NCBI GenBank assembly: GCA_018433595.1
Contig: JAHDQY010000003.1
Coordinates: forward strand, 124,001-188,000
From: Synergistales bacterium
Lineage (GTDB): Bacteria > Synergistota > Synergistia > Synergistales > Aminithiophilaceae
DNA length: 64,000 nucleotides
Direction of reading: 5' to 3'
The notes below the pieces were generated by a model. That model saw only the letters and a program-made list of their open reading frames with translations, was not told the origin of the DNA and searched no databases. The translations under genes were made by a program, and so were the position numbers. Positions 32,067 through 40,728 of this stretch are shown here, piece by piece (the first letter of the stretch is position 1; the number at the start of each line of letters is the position of its first letter).

Positions 32067-32113
32067 GGGTGAGATTTTCCCTGTCCCCTTAAAGGGTGAC
32101 ATTGTCCCTGTCC
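32067..32113. repeat. Two 20-bp direct repeats
   Basis: GGGTGAGATTTTCCCTGTCC (32067-32086) and GGGTGACATTGTCCCTGTCC (32094-32113) match at 18 of 20 bases with starts 27 bp apart. They resemble the terminal repeats of some IS21-like elements, but no transposase gene is near, so they may be an IS remnant or binding sites. They lie just upstream of the paaK promoter. Confidence 0.6.
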
Positions 32114-32136
32114 GGCCACAAAGCGGGAGATTTACC

Positions 32137-32165
32137 TTGACCTTTCGGCGGGGCCATGGTATATG
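32137..32165 (+). promoter_or_regulatory. Promoter of the paaK leader
   Basis: TTGACC (32137-32142) and TATATG (32160-32165) are 17 bases apart. Transcription would begin near 32172, 40 bases before the leader peptide. Confidence 0.65.
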
Positions 32166-32211
32166 CTTATCATGTTCGCAGCAGGAATGAGTTTTCTTCG
32201 GAGGCTTTGCC

Positions 32212-32298
32212 ATGACCCCGTCTTTTAGCGAAAACAGCTTCTACTATTATTACGTCTACGGCAGCGCGGGATCCCCAGGGGATCGGTCCGGCGCGTAG
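32212..32298 (+). CDS. Phe/Tyr-rich attenuator leader peptide upstream of paaK
   Basis: A 28-aa open frame, MTPSFSENSFYYYYVYGSAG and 8 more residues, with GGAGG 7 bases before its ATG. Five of the seven codons 32239-32259 are tyrosine and one is phenylalanine (F-Y-Y-Y-Y-V-Y). It is followed at once by two competing RNA structures and a terminator (32266-32358). This is the classic design of an amino-acid-controlled attenuator: ribosome stalling at the Tyr codons should permit the antiterminator. Strongly supported by sequence; not tested. Confidence 0.85.
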   Translation: MTPSFSENSFYYYYVYGSAGSPGDRSGA

Positions 32299-32331
32299 GC
32301 GCGCTTGTTCCGGCCTTTCAGGGGTTCCCGC
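32266..32331 (+). promoter_or_regulatory. Antiterminator of the paaK attenuator
   Basis: GCGGGATCCCC (32266-32276), just after the Tyr codons, can pair with GGGGTTCCCGC (32321-32331), the 5' arm of the terminator, over 11 positions with one mismatch. The two structures exclude each other. A ribosome at the leader stop codon (32296-32298) would favour the terminator, one stalled at the Tyr codons the antiterminator. Confidence 0.75.
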
Positions 32332-32358
32332 TCATGTCTGAGCGGGAACCCCTTTTTT
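32321..32358 (+). terminator. Intrinsic terminator of the paaK attenuator
   Basis: GGGGTTCCCGCTCA (32321-32334) pairs perfectly with TGAGCGGGAACCCC (32339-32352) around a 4-base loop, followed by TTTTTT. It lies 51 bases before the paaK ATG. Confidence 0.9.
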
Positions 32359-32408
32359 ATGCACTCGAGGACGTTCGACGTCTTAATTCGAAAGGGGAAG
32401 ATCACAAC

Positions 32409-33677
32409 ATGAACGCAATGTCCTGTACCGCAACGGCTTCCACGGGCGAGACTGCCAGAACCGGCAGACTTCAGGCACTCATCAGCCGCGTCTGGAATCA
32501 CGTCGGTCCCTACCGCCGCAAGATGGAGGAGGCCGGAATGACGCCCGATGACATCAAAAGCCTCGATGATCTCCGGGCGCTCCCCTTCACGACCAAGGCG
32601 GATCTGCGCGACAACTACCCTCTGGGCCTGCTGGCCTGCGACAGGAAGAAGCTGGTCCGCGTCCACGCCTCGTCGGGGACGACGGGCAAGCCCACCGTCG
32701 TCGCCTACACCGAAGGCGATATCTCCACCTGGAGCGATATCCTGGCTCATCGCCTTGCCGTCGCAGGCCTCACCGACGGCGATGTTTTTCAGGTGGTCCT
32801 CGGCTACGGACTTTTCACGGGCGCCCTGGGTTTTCACTGCGGCGCCGAACGCCTCGGAGCCCTGGTGGTCCCCTCGGGAGGCGGCTTCACCGAACGGCAG
32901 CTTCTCCTCATGGAAGATCTGTCCACGACGGCTTTCACCAGCACCCCTTCTTATGCCCTCCACCTGGCGGAAGTGATCAAGGCCGCCGGCATCCGGGACC
33001 GGCTCTCCCTCCGGTTGGGGATTTTCGGCGCCGAGGCCTGGACGGAGGAGATGCGCCTTCGCATCGAGGAGGATCTTGGCATCGTGGCCATCGACTCTTA
33101 CGGGCTTTCGGAGGTCATCGGCCCCGGCGTTGCCATGGAGTGTCCCCGGCGGTCGGGACTTCATTTCGACCCGGATCACTTCATCATTGAAATCGTCGAT
33201 CCCGAGACGGGGGAAGTCCTTCCCGAAGGAGCCCAGGGCGAGGTGGTCATCACGGCGCTGTCCAAGGAGGCCCTCCCCGTCATCCGCTACCGCACCCGCG
33301 ATCTCTCCCGCCTTCTTCCCGCCGATTGCCCCTGCGGCTGTGGCGAACCGAGGCTGGAGCGGATCAAGGGGCGCTGCGACGACATGCTGATCATCCGCGG
33401 CGTCAACGTGTTCCCCTCACAGGTCGAGGTGGCCCTGAGCCGCGTCGAGGGTCTCTCCCTCCACTACCAGCTCCACGTCGTGAGCGGCGGCGCCATGAAG
33501 GAGCTGAAGGTCCTCTGCGAGGCCGGTGCGCCCGTCAGTGAAGAGGAGGCGCTCTCCCTTTCCCGCAGGGCCGTCAAAGCCATTCAGGCGGTGGCGACGA
33601 TCCGGGCGTCCGTCGAGATCCTCGCTCCGGGTTCGCTGGAACGCAACGGCGGCAAAGCCGTTCGTGTCGTCCGCTGA
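32409..33677 (+). CDS. paaK: Phenylacetate-CoA ligase (aryl-acid CoA ligase)
   Basis: This 422-aa adenylate-forming enzyme activates phenylacetate or a related aryl acid with ATP and CoA. It has the PaaK P-loop-like HASSGTTGKPTVVAYT, FGAEAWTEEMR, DSYGLSEVIGPG, RYRTRDLS and the C-terminal GRCDDMLIIRGVNVFPSQVE. The ATG at 32409 follows AAAGGGG; the frame is open upstream only through the attenuator. In anaerobes the enzyme can serve synthesis of Phe, Tyr and Trp from aryl acids together with indolepyruvate ferredoxin oxidoreductase. Control by a Tyr/Phe leader peptide fits that biosynthetic direction better than breakdown; the direction is an inference. Confidence 0.93.
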   Translation: MNAMSCTATASTGETARTGRLQALISRVWNHVGPYRRKMEEAGMTPDDIKSLDDLRALPFTTKADLRDNYPLGLLACDRKKLVRVHASSGTTGKPTVVAYTEGDISTWSDILAHRLAVAGLTDGDVFQVVLGYGLFTGALGFHCGAERLGALVVPSGGGFTERQLLLMEDLSTTAFTSTPSYALHLAEVIKAAGIRDRLSLRLGIFGAEAWTEEMRLRIEEDLGIVAIDSYGLSEVIGPGVAMECPRRSGLHFDPDHFIIEIVDPETGEVLPEGAQGEVVITALSKEALPVIRYRTRDLSRLLPADCPCGCGEPRLERIKGRCDDMLIIRGVNVFPSQVEVALSRVEGLSLHYQLHVVSGGAMKELKVLCEAGAPVSEEEALSLSRRAVKAIQAVATIRASVEILAPGSLERNGGKAVRVVR

Positions 33678-33700
33678 GGAAACGGCTTCTCTCATTTTCG

Positions 33701-33750
33701 CCTTGACGCGGAGAGGGACGCCCTTAAGGGCGTCCCTCTCCGCGTCAAGG
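33701..33750. terminator. 50-nt perfect palindrome between convergent genes
   Basis: Two 25-base arms (beginning CCTTGACGCGGAGAGGGACG) meet at TTAA without loop. It lies between the ends of paaK and the homoserine dehydrogenase gene and could end both transcripts. There is no flanking T run. Confidence 0.75.
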
Positions 33751-33765
33751 GCTTTCGTGAGGGAG

Positions 33766-34779
33766 CTATCGGCTGCGGTTCAGGGCCAGCAGATCCGCCA
33801 GAAGGGCCTGTCCCGTTTCGATGCGTCCCGCTCCGGGACCGACGATGGTGACCTCTCCCAGGTGGTCCGTCTGATAGGTCAGGGCATTGACGGCTCCGGA
33901 GACGCCGGCCAGAGGGTGGGAGAGGGGGAGCTCCATGGGGGCCACGACGGCTCTGACGGCACCTTGGACGCGTTCCACCTTGGCGATGAGTTTGAGGCGG
34001 CAGCCCCGGGCCTTGGCGGCAGCGATATCGGCCGACGTCAGCCTGCTGATGCCGGTCCGCTCGACGTCATTGACGGCAAAAGACTGGCCGAGAAAGACGT
34101 TGGCCATCACCTGGGCCTTGACGGCGGCGTCCCAGCCTTCGACGTCGGCGGTGGGGTCCGTTTCGGCGTAGCCCAGCTCCTGGGCCTCGGCCAGGGCCGC
34201 ATCGTAATCGGCCCCCTCTTCCATGCGGGTCAGGATGAAGTTGGTCGTTCCGTTGACGATGCCCTGAACGGAGAGGATGTCGCAGCCCGCCAGCGCCTCC
34301 TGGGCGAGATTGATGGCCGGCGTGCCGCTGAGGAGGACGCCTTCGATCCGGTACCGGACCCCCTTCTCTCGGGCCAGGGCCTGGAGCTCCGGCAAGGCCA
34401 GCGAGACAGGGCCCTTGTTGGTGCTGACGACATGGCAGCCTGCGGCGAGAGCCCGCCGGACGTGGTCGAGTCCGGGCATGCCGTCTTTCAGGTTCGTCGG
34501 CGTCGCCTCGACGACGACGTCGGCCCGTCCGCTCAGAAGCCAGTCGAGGTCGATGGGTTCGCCGAGGTCGTCGAAGGTCCTTCCGGCATCGGCCGCCTCG
34601 AGAAGTTTTCTGAGGTCGAGCCCCTCCTCCCGCCCCACAGAGCCCCGGAACGGGTCGACGATGCCCGTCACCTGGAAGGAGAATCCGTAGCGTTCGTTAA
34701 GGTTCTCTCTTTTGGCTTCCAGAATGCGAAGCAGGCCCAATCCGACGTTGCCGCAGCCGATGAGACCGATATTCCACAT
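33766..34779 (-). CDS. hom: Homoserine dehydrogenase
   Basis: This 337-aa NAD(P)-dependent enzyme of threonine/methionine synthesis has the Rossmann start IGLIGCGNVGLGLLRIL, VVVEATPTN, HVVSTNKGPVSL, and the family signature QGIVNGTTNFILTRM with the catalytic lysine region ADPTADVEGWDAAVKAQ (AETDPTADVEGWDAAVK). There is no C-terminal ACT domain, so it is the short form, seemingly not feedback-inhibited through ACT. AGGAGG precedes the ATG. A TATAAT at 34847-34842 on the minus strand is a possible -10 box, but its -35 is poor. It is convergent to paaK. Confidence 0.92.
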   Translation of the reverse strand: MWNIGLIGCGNVGLGLLRILEAKRENLNERYGFSFQVTGIVDPFRGSVGREEGLDLRKLLEAADAGRTFDDLGEPIDLDWLLSGRADVVVEATPTNLKDGMPGLDHVRRALAAGCHVVSTNKGPVSLALPELQALAREKGVRYRIEGVLLSGTPAINLAQEALAGCDILSVQGIVNGTTNFILTRMEEGADYDAALAEAQELGYAETDPTADVEGWDAAVKAQVMANVFLGQSFAVNDVERTGISRLTSADIAAAKARGCRLKLIAKVERVQGAVRAVVAPMELPLSHPLAGVSGAVNALTYQTDHLGEVTIVGPGAGRIETGQALLADLLALNRSR

Positions 34780-34977
34780 GAAACATCCCTCCTAAACCTT
34801 TCCCCTGCGAGGGGAATTCTGTTATGGTTATGGTGAGCGTCATTATACACGTTTTTTGCTTCCCCCCCTACTCAGGGGCCGATATTTTTGACTTCGTTTT
34901 AAATGGATTGTTGTTGAGCAATTTGTCAGGTGAACGATTCTCTGGGTCGAGCAGTTACTTGCGGAGGAGGTCCTACG

Positions 34978-37017
34978 ATGAAAAGCATTCGCGGTCGCAT
35001 TCTGATCCTGCTTCTTCCGGCTCTTCTTCTTCTCTTCGCTGCGATGGGAGGGGTCATGGTCAGCCAGGTCCGGGGGACGACGACGGAACTCGTCGAAGAC
35101 TTCAGCGCCCAGGTCGCCCAAGGGGGCGCCACCGTCGTCGGCGAATGGCTCCAGGCCAGGATCGAAGAGACCTTCGCCCTCTCCGAAAGCAACCTCGTCC
35201 GCGGTCTCAACTGGAACCTCATGCGCGATACCGTCACGGCCCAGGCCAAGAACCGTTCGGAAATCTACGACAGCTTCGTCGTCGCCAAAGCCGACGGTCA
35301 TTACTGGAGCACCGACGGCACCGAGGGCGACATTTCGGACCGGGACTATTTCAAGACTCTCCTCGAAGGAGGGGCGCAGCATGTCATCAGCGATCCCCTG
35401 ACCACCCGGAACACCGGCAAGCCCGCCGTCGTTCTCGCTCAGGCCGTCAAGAACTACAGCAACAACACGTCGGGGCTTTTCGCCGGCGTCATCACCCTGG
35501 AGAGATTGGCCCGCATCGTAGGGGAAATCCAGGTCGGAGAGGGCGGGTACGGCTACATCGTCGACAGAAACGGCCTCGTTCTGGCTCATCCCGACAGCAG
35601 CCTCATCATGGATTTCAACCTCTTCAAGGCCTCCGGGCGGGGTTACCGCGGCTTCGAAGAGGTCGCTTCCAGGATCAAGGCCGGAGAGGCGGGTCAGGGA
35701 GTCGTCTCCGACGCCGAAGGCGTCGAACTCTATACCTTCTTCACGCCCATTCCCCATTCGGGAGGCTGGAGTTTCGGTGTCATCGTCCCGAGGGCCCGGG
35801 TTCTGGGCGGCGTCGCCGCCATCACCCGGACCATGACGTTGCTTTTTGCCGCTGTTCTCCTCGCCGCGGCTCTTTTGGTGACCTTTATCGGAGGCTCCAT
35901 CGCCCGCCCCATCGCCGACCTGGCATCGCGCGTCGACGCTTTCGGCAAGGGGGACCTGACGGTCCGCTTCCCCGCCAAGGGCAAGGACGAGGTCTCCCGC
36001 ATGGCTCACGCCCTGGAGGCGATGGGAGCCTCTCTCCGAGAGACCCTTTCGTCGGTCTCGGAAGAGGCCGACGCCTCGTCGGGGCGTTCCGAATCGTTGG
36101 CCGCCCTGGCCCAGGAGACGGTGGCCTCCATGGAGGAGGTGCAATCCTCCCTGGCTGCATCGGTCGACCTCTCCCAGGCCAACGCCGCGGCTCTGGAGGA
36201 GACCAACGCCGGGATCGAAGAGATCGCTTCCAGCGCCTCGACGATGGCCGGCGCCTCGAATCGGGGGTCGGAGGCTTCGGAGAAGACGGCCAAGATCTCT
36301 CACAATGCCGTGGCTCAGGCCCGCCAGGTGGCTCAAGGCATCGTCCAGGTGGGCAGCCATTCCGAAGAGAGCATGAAAAACATCCGTCAGCTTGCCGGTT
36401 CCGTCGAGGCCATCACCGGCTTCGTCGAGACCATTTCCCGGATTGCCGACCAGACAAACCTTCTCGCCCTGAACGCCGCCATCGAGGCGGCCCGGGCCGG
36501 AGAGGCGGGGCGGGGCTTCGCCGTCGTCGCCGAAGAGGTCCGCAAGCTTGCCGAGGAGAGCAACGAGGCGGCCCGTCAGGTCGCGGGGCGGATCGACGGC
36601 CTCCAGGAGCAGGCGCGGGCTTCCCTGGCCGTTACCGAATCGTCGGGCAAGATCGCCAAGGAGGTCTCCGGCCGGGCCAGTGAAATGGAGCAGGCTCTCG
36701 AAGAGGCCCTGAAGGAGATCGACAGCGTCCGTGACGTCATCGTCGACATGGCCGCCGCCGCCCAGGAGCAGGCTGCTTCCGTTCAGGAGACGGCCCGTGC
36801 CGTCGATCATGCCGCCAAAGGGACGGTCCAGACGGCCGAGGCCCTTGGCGGCATTCGCAAGGCGGCGGCCGAAACGGCTCATGCCTCTGAAAATGTCGCC
36901 CAGACGGCTCAGGAGACGGCAGAAGGAGCCAGGCGCCTTCGGGAGCTGATGGAGCGCTTCGTGCTCGAAGGAGAGGCGGAGGGCTCGGGACTCCTTCCTC
37001 TTCCGGAAAGGCGCTGA
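34978..37017 (+). CDS. Methyl-accepting chemotaxis protein
   Basis: This 679-aa receptor has a first span (about residues 8-28), a periplasmic dCache-type sensor domain (30-280; [42 protein letters not shown]), a second span (283-305), a HAMP domain, and a long signalling coiled coil with the tip [20 protein letters not shown] then [17 protein letters not shown]. It senses a small ligand outside the cell and controls CheA. The C-terminus lacks an obvious CheR pentapeptide. The frame is open from 34930, but GGAGGAGG before the ATG at 34978 fixes the start. The dCache type often binds amino acids; the ligand here is unknown. Confidence 0.93.
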   Translation: MKSIRGRILILLLPALLLLFAAMGGVMVSQVRGTTTELVEDFSAQVAQGGATVVGEWLQARIEETFALSESNLVRGLNWNLMRDTVTAQAKNRSEIYDSFVVAKADGHYWSTDGTEGDISDRDYFKTLLEGGAQHVISDPLTTRNTGKPAVVLAQAVKNYSNNTSGLFAGVITLERLARIVGEIQVGEGGYGYIVDRNGLVLAHPDSSLIMDFNLFKASGRGYRGFEEVASRIKAGEAGQGVVSDAEGVELYTFFTPIPHSGGWSFGVIVPRARVLGGVAAITRTMTLLFAAVLLAAALLVTFIGGSIARPIADLASRVDAFGKGDLTVRFPAKGKDEVSRMAHALEAMGASLRETLSSVSEEADASSGRSESLAALAQETVASMEEVQSSLAASVDLSQANAAALEETNAGIEEIASSASTMAGASNRGSEASEKTAKISHNAVAQARQVAQGIVQVGSHSEESMKNIRQLAGSVEAITGFVETISRIADQTNLLALNAAIEAARAGEAGRGFAVVAEEVRKLAEESNEAARQVAGRIDGLQEQARASLAVTESSGKIAKEVSGRASEMEQALEEALKEIDSVRDVIVDMAAAAQEQAASVQETARAVDHAAKGTVQTAEALGGIRKAAAETAHASENVAQTAQETAEGARRLRELMERFVLEGEAEGSGLLPLPERR

Positions 37018-37051
37018 TCCGAGACAGAGCGGAACGAGGAGTCTCTTTTGG

Positions 37052-37088
37052 GGCGCCCCGATCGTCGAAAGGGGCGCCTCTTCCGTTT
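37052..37088 (+). terminator. Terminator of the chemoreceptor gene
   Basis: GGCGCCCC (37052-37059) pairs with GGGGCGCC (37071-37078), followed by TCTTCCGTTT. It starts 35 bases after the stop. Confidence 0.65.
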
Positions 37089-37140
37089 GCCTCCGCGCGC
37101 GCAGGGTGGCGCTTCCTGTGTCTGCCGTCGACGAGATTCG

Positions 37141-37179
37141 AAAAAACGAAAAAATGGAGAGAGGGTTGCCTCTCTCCAT
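37141..37179 (-). terminator. Intrinsic terminator of the ptb-buk-cupin operon
   Basis: On the minus strand ATGGAGAGAGG (37179-37169) pairs perfectly with CCTCTCTCCAT (37164-37154) around a 4-base loop, followed by TTTT and another T run. It is about 175 bases after the cupin stop at 37355; the rest of the gap 37180-37354 holds nothing I can identify. Confidence 0.8.
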
Positions 37180-37354
37180 CCCGGCTCCAGCACGGAACTT
37201 TTGCCTCTCGACCCTCGGCTCTCTTGTGGCTCAAGTCCCAAACCGGGTTCGGCGGCCGGTGGAAGCCGCCAAAATCCATGATAACGGCAATGCCTTTGAG
37301 GGTATGGGACCGGAGACTCATTTTATTGATTTTATATGAACGTATATTTTATTT

Positions 37355-37705
37355 TTATTGATTTTCCAGGGTGCCGTGGAGGGCGAGCCAGAGGCAGGGC
37401 GGGGTTGTCGAGGTGAACAGGAGGCGGTGCCGGCAGTGGGCGGGGATGAAAAGAGCCTGGCCGCTTCGGAGAGAGACCGTCTCCGTCGAGCCGTCGTCCT
37501 GCAGGAAGAGAAGGGTGGCTCTCCCGGAGAGGAGGGCCACCCATTCGTCGTCTTCCTGATCGTACCAGAAGTCTTTCGCCGAGCTCTGACCGCAGGAGAC
37601 GATGCGCTCCAGTCGAAAGGGGCCTCTGCCGGTCAGCAGCGTCTGAAAGAGCTCTTCTTCCGTGGAGGCGGCGACGGCGAAAAGGTCGAAGACGTCAGGC
37701 TTCAT
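37355..37705 (-). CDS. Small cupin-domain protein after butyrate kinase
   Basis: This 116-aa single-domain cupin has WVALLSGRATLLFLQDDG in the first motif and the second motif SLRSGQALFIPAHCRHRLLFTS with metal-ligand type histidines. Its start overlaps the end of the butyrate kinase gene by 11 bases, so it is the last gene of the ptb-buk operon. Proteins of this kind bind metals or small ligands; a regulatory or isomerase role in acid metabolism is possible but not shown. Confidence 0.8.
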   Translation of the reverse strand: MKPDVFDLFAVAASTEEELFQTLLTGRGPFRLERIVSCGQSSAKDFWYDQEDDEWVALLSGRATLLFLQDDGSTETVSLRSGQALFIPAHCRHRLLFTSTTPPCLWLALHGTLENQ

Positions 37706-38786
37706 GCGATGAGGGGTAGATCAGGGCCTTCTCCTCTCCCCGGAGGACGCGGAGAGCCCCCTCGGCGAGAGCCTTCAGTTCGTCCTCCCCAGGATAGACG
37801 AGGATGGGGGCGATGAAGGCCACGCGATGTCTGATGGCTTCGACGAAACGGTCGCTGTAGGCGAGGCCTCCGGTGAGGACGATGGCGTCGACCTCTCCGG
37901 TCAGGGCTGCGGCCTCCGCTCCGATTCCGCGGGCCACCTGATAGGCCATGGCGTTAAAGAGAAGAGTGGCCTTGGCGTCCCCCTCGTCGATGCGGCGGCG
38001 GACCTCCCGGAGGTCGTTGATGCCCAGGTGGGCGACAAGACCGCCCTGGCTGGAGATCTTTCGGAGGAGCTCTTCCAGCGTCAGGGTGCCGCTGTAGGCG
38101 AGGCGCACCAGGTCGCCTGCCGGCAGGGAGCCGGCCCGCTCGGGAGAGAAGGGGCCCTCTCCGTCGAAGGCGTTGTTGACGTCGATGACGCGCCCCTCCT
38201 CGTGGGCTCCGATAGAGATGCCGCTTCCGAGATGGGCGACGACGAGGCGGCATCTTTCGTAGGCTTTCCCCAGGTCGGCGGCGGCTCTGCGTCCGATGGC
38301 CTTGTGGTTCAGGGCATGAAAGATGGAACGGCGTTCGATTTCAGGAAATCCCGAGAGCCGGGCTTCGGGGATCATCTCGTCGACGACGACCGGATCGACG
38401 GTGAAGGCCTCCTTGCCTCCGGCCTCATCGGCCAGGTCCCTGGCCAGAAGGGCCCCCAGATTGGAGGCATGGATGCCGTACCGGCCCGAAAGGAGATCGG
38501 CCGCCATGGCGGCGTTGACGGTGTAGGTTCCCCCTCTGACGGGAGCCATCAGGCCGCCTCGGCCGACGAAGGCGTCGATCTCGCGAAGAGTCCGGCCCCG
38601 CTCCTCAAGGATTTTGTGGATGGCCTCAAGGCGCATTTCACGCTGGTTCAGGACGTTGGGGATTTTCTTGAGCGTTTCCAGATCATAGCGTTGCGTGTGA
38701 TTGCCCAGCTCACGATCGTCCTCGTAGAGGGCGATCTTGGTGCTCGTCGAACCAGGGTTGATGGCCAGGATGCGGAAGCTCTTCAC
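37695..38786 (-). CDS. buk: Butyrate kinase (copy 1)
   Basis: This 363-aa kinase of the acetate/butyrate kinase family converts an acyl phosphate and ADP to acid and ATP. It has the N-terminal phosphate loop INPGSTSTKIALYEDD, VGRGGLMAPVRGGTYTVN, VVAHLGSGISIGAHEEGRVIDV and VDAIVLTGGLAYS. The gene follows a phosphotransbutyrylase gene (38835-39755) by 48 bases and is followed by a cupin gene. It should yield ATP from butyryl- or branched acyl-CoA made in amino acid fermentation. The second copy lies at 40718-41821, and the two sequences are clearly distinct. Confidence 0.93.
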   Translation of the reverse strand: MKSFRILAINPGSTSTKIALYEDDRELGNHTQRYDLETLKKIPNVLNQREMRLEAIHKILEERGRTLREIDAFVGRGGLMAPVRGGTYTVNAAMAADLLSGRYGIHASNLGALLARDLADEAGGKEAFTVDPVVVDEMIPEARLSGFPEIERRSIFHALNHKAIGRRAAADLGKAYERCRLVVAHLGSGISIGAHEEGRVIDVNNAFDGEGPFSPERAGSLPAGDLVRLAYSGTLTLEELLRKISSQGGLVAHLGINDLREVRRRIDEGDAKATLLFNAMAYQVARGIGAEAAALTGEVDAIVLTGGLAYSDRFVEAIRHRVAFIAPILVYPGEDELKALAEGALRVLRGEEKALIYPSSHEA

Positions 38787-38834
38787 CGTCTCTCCTCCTT
38801 TCGAGCCGTCAGGGGATCTTCAGGGGGGCGGGTC

Positions 38835-39755
38835 TCAGCGGTCGCGGTGGGCGGCGAGGGCTACGGCGGAGGCGATGGAGAGGAGCTTCGTCTCGGCCGA
38901 ATCGGCCCGGCTTGTGAGAACGATGGGGGCGGCGGCGCCGAGGACGAGTCCCGCCGTGCGGTTCTTGGCGAAGTAGACGATGGCCTTGGCGAGCATGTTG
39001 CCGGCTTCGATGTCGGGGACGAGGAGCACGTCGGCCTTGCCGGCCACTTCGGAGACGATGCCCTTGTGGCGGGCCGACTCCTCGCTGATGGCGTTGTCGA
39101 GAGCCAGGGGACCGTCGACGTCGCAGCCCTTGATCTGTCCCCGGCGGCCCATCTGGGCGATGGCTGCCGCATCGAGGGTGCAGGGCATGGCGGGGTTGAC
39201 GACCTCGACGGCGGCGAGGACGGCGACCTTGGGTTTGGCAACGCCGAAGGCATGTCCCAGTTCGACGGTGTTGGTGAGGATCTTCACCTTGTCCGGGAGT
39301 TCGGGGTACATGTTGAAGGCCGGATCGGCGATGAAGAAGATGCGGTCGTAGCCTTCGACTTCGTGGATGTAGACGTGAGAGATGAGGGACTTGCTCCGCA
39401 GCCCCACCTCCTTGTTGAGGACGGCCCGGAGGAAGTCGGCCGTGTGGAGCATGCCTTTCATGAGGATGTCGGCCTTGCCCGACGAGACGAGCTTCACGGC
39501 TTCGAGGGCGGCCTTGTCGTGTCCTCCCTTGACGTCGACGACGTCGTAGTCGGTCAGCTTGACGCCGAGGGGCTTGGCGGCTTCGGCGATCTTGTCGGCG
39601 TCTCCGACAAGGATGGCCTTGGCGATGCCCCGGGAGCGGGCGTTTTCGACGGCCTCAAGGACCTCGGCATCTTCGGCGGCCGCGACGGCCACCGTACGGG
39701 GGCCGACGGATTTGGCGTAGTCCAGGAGCTGATTGAGAGAGCGGATCTGTTCCAA
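38835..39755 (-). CDS. ptb: Phosphate butyryltransferase (copy 1)
   Basis: This 306-aa enzyme transfers an acyl group from CoA to phosphate. It shows VAVAAAEDAEVLEAVENARSRG at the N-terminus, ADILMKGMLHTADFLRAVLN, and the C-terminal NMLAKAIVYFAKNRTAGLVLGAAAPIVLTSRAD. The start is a TTG at 39755 with AAGGAGG 8 bases before it; further upstream the frame has no credible ribosome site. It forms an operon with buk and the small cupin. It probably handles butyryl-, isobutyryl- or isovaleryl-CoA. Confidence 0.92.
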   Translation of the reverse strand: MEQIRSLNQLLDYAKSVGPRTVAVAAAEDAEVLEAVENARSRGIAKAILVGDADKIAEAAKPLGVKLTDYDVVDVKGGHDKAALEAVKLVSSGKADILMKGMLHTADFLRAVLNKEVGLRSKSLISHVYIHEVEGYDRIFFIADPAFNMYPELPDKVKILTNTVELGHAFGVAKPKVAVLAAVEVVNPAMPCTLDAAAIAQMGRRGQIKGCDVDGPLALDNAISEESARHKGIVSEVAGKADVLLVPDIEAGNMLAKAIVYFAKNRTAGLVLGAAAPIVLTSRADSAETKLLSIASAVALAAHRDR

Positions 39756-39828
39756 GAGTATCTCCTCCTTAAAAGATGGATAAGAGTGACTCACCCTGAC
39801 AGGACCCTGGAGTCTCAAGAATTATACC

Positions 39829-40728
39829 CTATGCCAGGAGAACGCCGAGGGCGATGGAGAGAAGTTTCGTCTCGGCGCTGTCGGTGCGGCTTGTGAGGAC
39901 GACGGGGGCTCTGGCTCCGAGGACGGCTCCGGCGCCCCGGCAGCCGATCAGACTCAGGGCGACCTTGCCCACCAGATTGCCCGCCTCGATATGGGGCAGA
40001 AGAAGGATGTCGGCGTTGCCGGCTATGGGGGTGTCGATCTCTCTGAAGCAGCCTGCCTCGGCACCGACGGCCTGATCCAGGGTGAGGGGGCCGTCGAGGA
40101 GGCAGTTCCCGATCTGGCCGCGCCTGTTCATCAACGTCAGGGCGGCGGCGTCGAGGGTGCAGGGCATGGCGGGATCGATCCTTTCGACGGCGGCGAGGGC
40201 AGCGACACGGGGTCTTTCGACGCCGAGACGGCGGAGGCAGGAGACGGCGTTTTCAACGATTTGCACCTTGTCCTGCAAGGCGGGGTAGGTGTTGAGTCCC
40301 CCGTCGGTTACGGCGACGACGCGGTGGAGTCGGGGGATTTCGAGGAAGAAGAGATGGGAAAGGACGCTTCCCGCGCGCAGGCCTCTCTCCTTGTCGAGAA
40401 CGGCCTTGAGGAGCGTCGCCGTCTTGACCTGCCCCTTCATGACCAGCTGCGCCTCGCCGGAGGCCACGATGGCGACGGCGCGCCGGGAGGCCTCGCCGTC
40501 GTCGGGTTCGTCGACGATTTCGCAGCGGCCAAGGTCGAGACCGAGCTCCTGAATCATCCCGCCGATACGTCTTCTGTCGCCCAAAAGGAGCGGTTCGACG
40601 ATGCCCTCCCGCCGCGCCTCGTCGAGGGCGCAGAGAACGTCGGCATCCTGAGCCGCGGCGACGGCGACGCGTGGGGGTGTCTTCCCGCGGCAGCGTTCCA
40701 GCAAGAAGTCCAGGGTGTCAAAGGCCAC
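39829..40728 (-). CDS. Phosphate butyryltransferase-like enzyme (copy 2)
   Basis: This 299-aa paralogue of the previous ptb product has VAVAAAQDADVLCALDEARREG, QLVMKGQVKTATLLKAVLDKE and GAVLGARAPVVLTSRTDSAETKLLS. An in-frame GTG at 40749 adds seven residues, but AAAGAGG with 8 bases spacing supports the GTG at 40728, overlapping the second butyrate kinase gene by 11 bases. The gene order here is kinase then transferase, the reverse of copy 1. The shared C-terminal pattern shows the same family; a different acyl chain preference is a reasonable guess. Confidence 0.88.
   Translation of the reverse strand: MAFDTLDFLLERCRGKTPPRVAVAAAQDADVLCALDEARREGIVEPLLLGDRRRIGGMIQELGLDLGRCEIVDEPDDGEASRRAVAIVASGEAQLVMKGQVKTATLLKAVLDKERGLRAGSVLSHLFFLEIPRLHRVVAVTDGGLNTYPALQDKVQIVENAVSCLRRLGVERPRVAALAAVERIDPAMPCTLDAAALTLMNRRGQIGNCLLDGPLTLDQAVGAEAGCFREIDTPIAGNADILLLPHIEAGNLVGKVALSLIGCRGAGAVLGARAPVVLTSRTDSAETKLLSIALGVLLA

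Noticed and set aside
34812-34845. A minus-strand frame MTLTITITEF upstream of the homoserine dehydrogenase gene that looks like a threonine attenuator leader.
   Set aside because: Its ATG lies within the likely TATAAT -10 box, there is no ribosome site, and no terminator with a T run follows. The Thr/Ile pattern comes from a short GGTTAT repeat.
34878-34885. GCCGATAT upstream of the chemoreceptor gene, like a sigma28 -10 box.
   Set aside because: No TAAA is found at the expected 15-base distance upstream.
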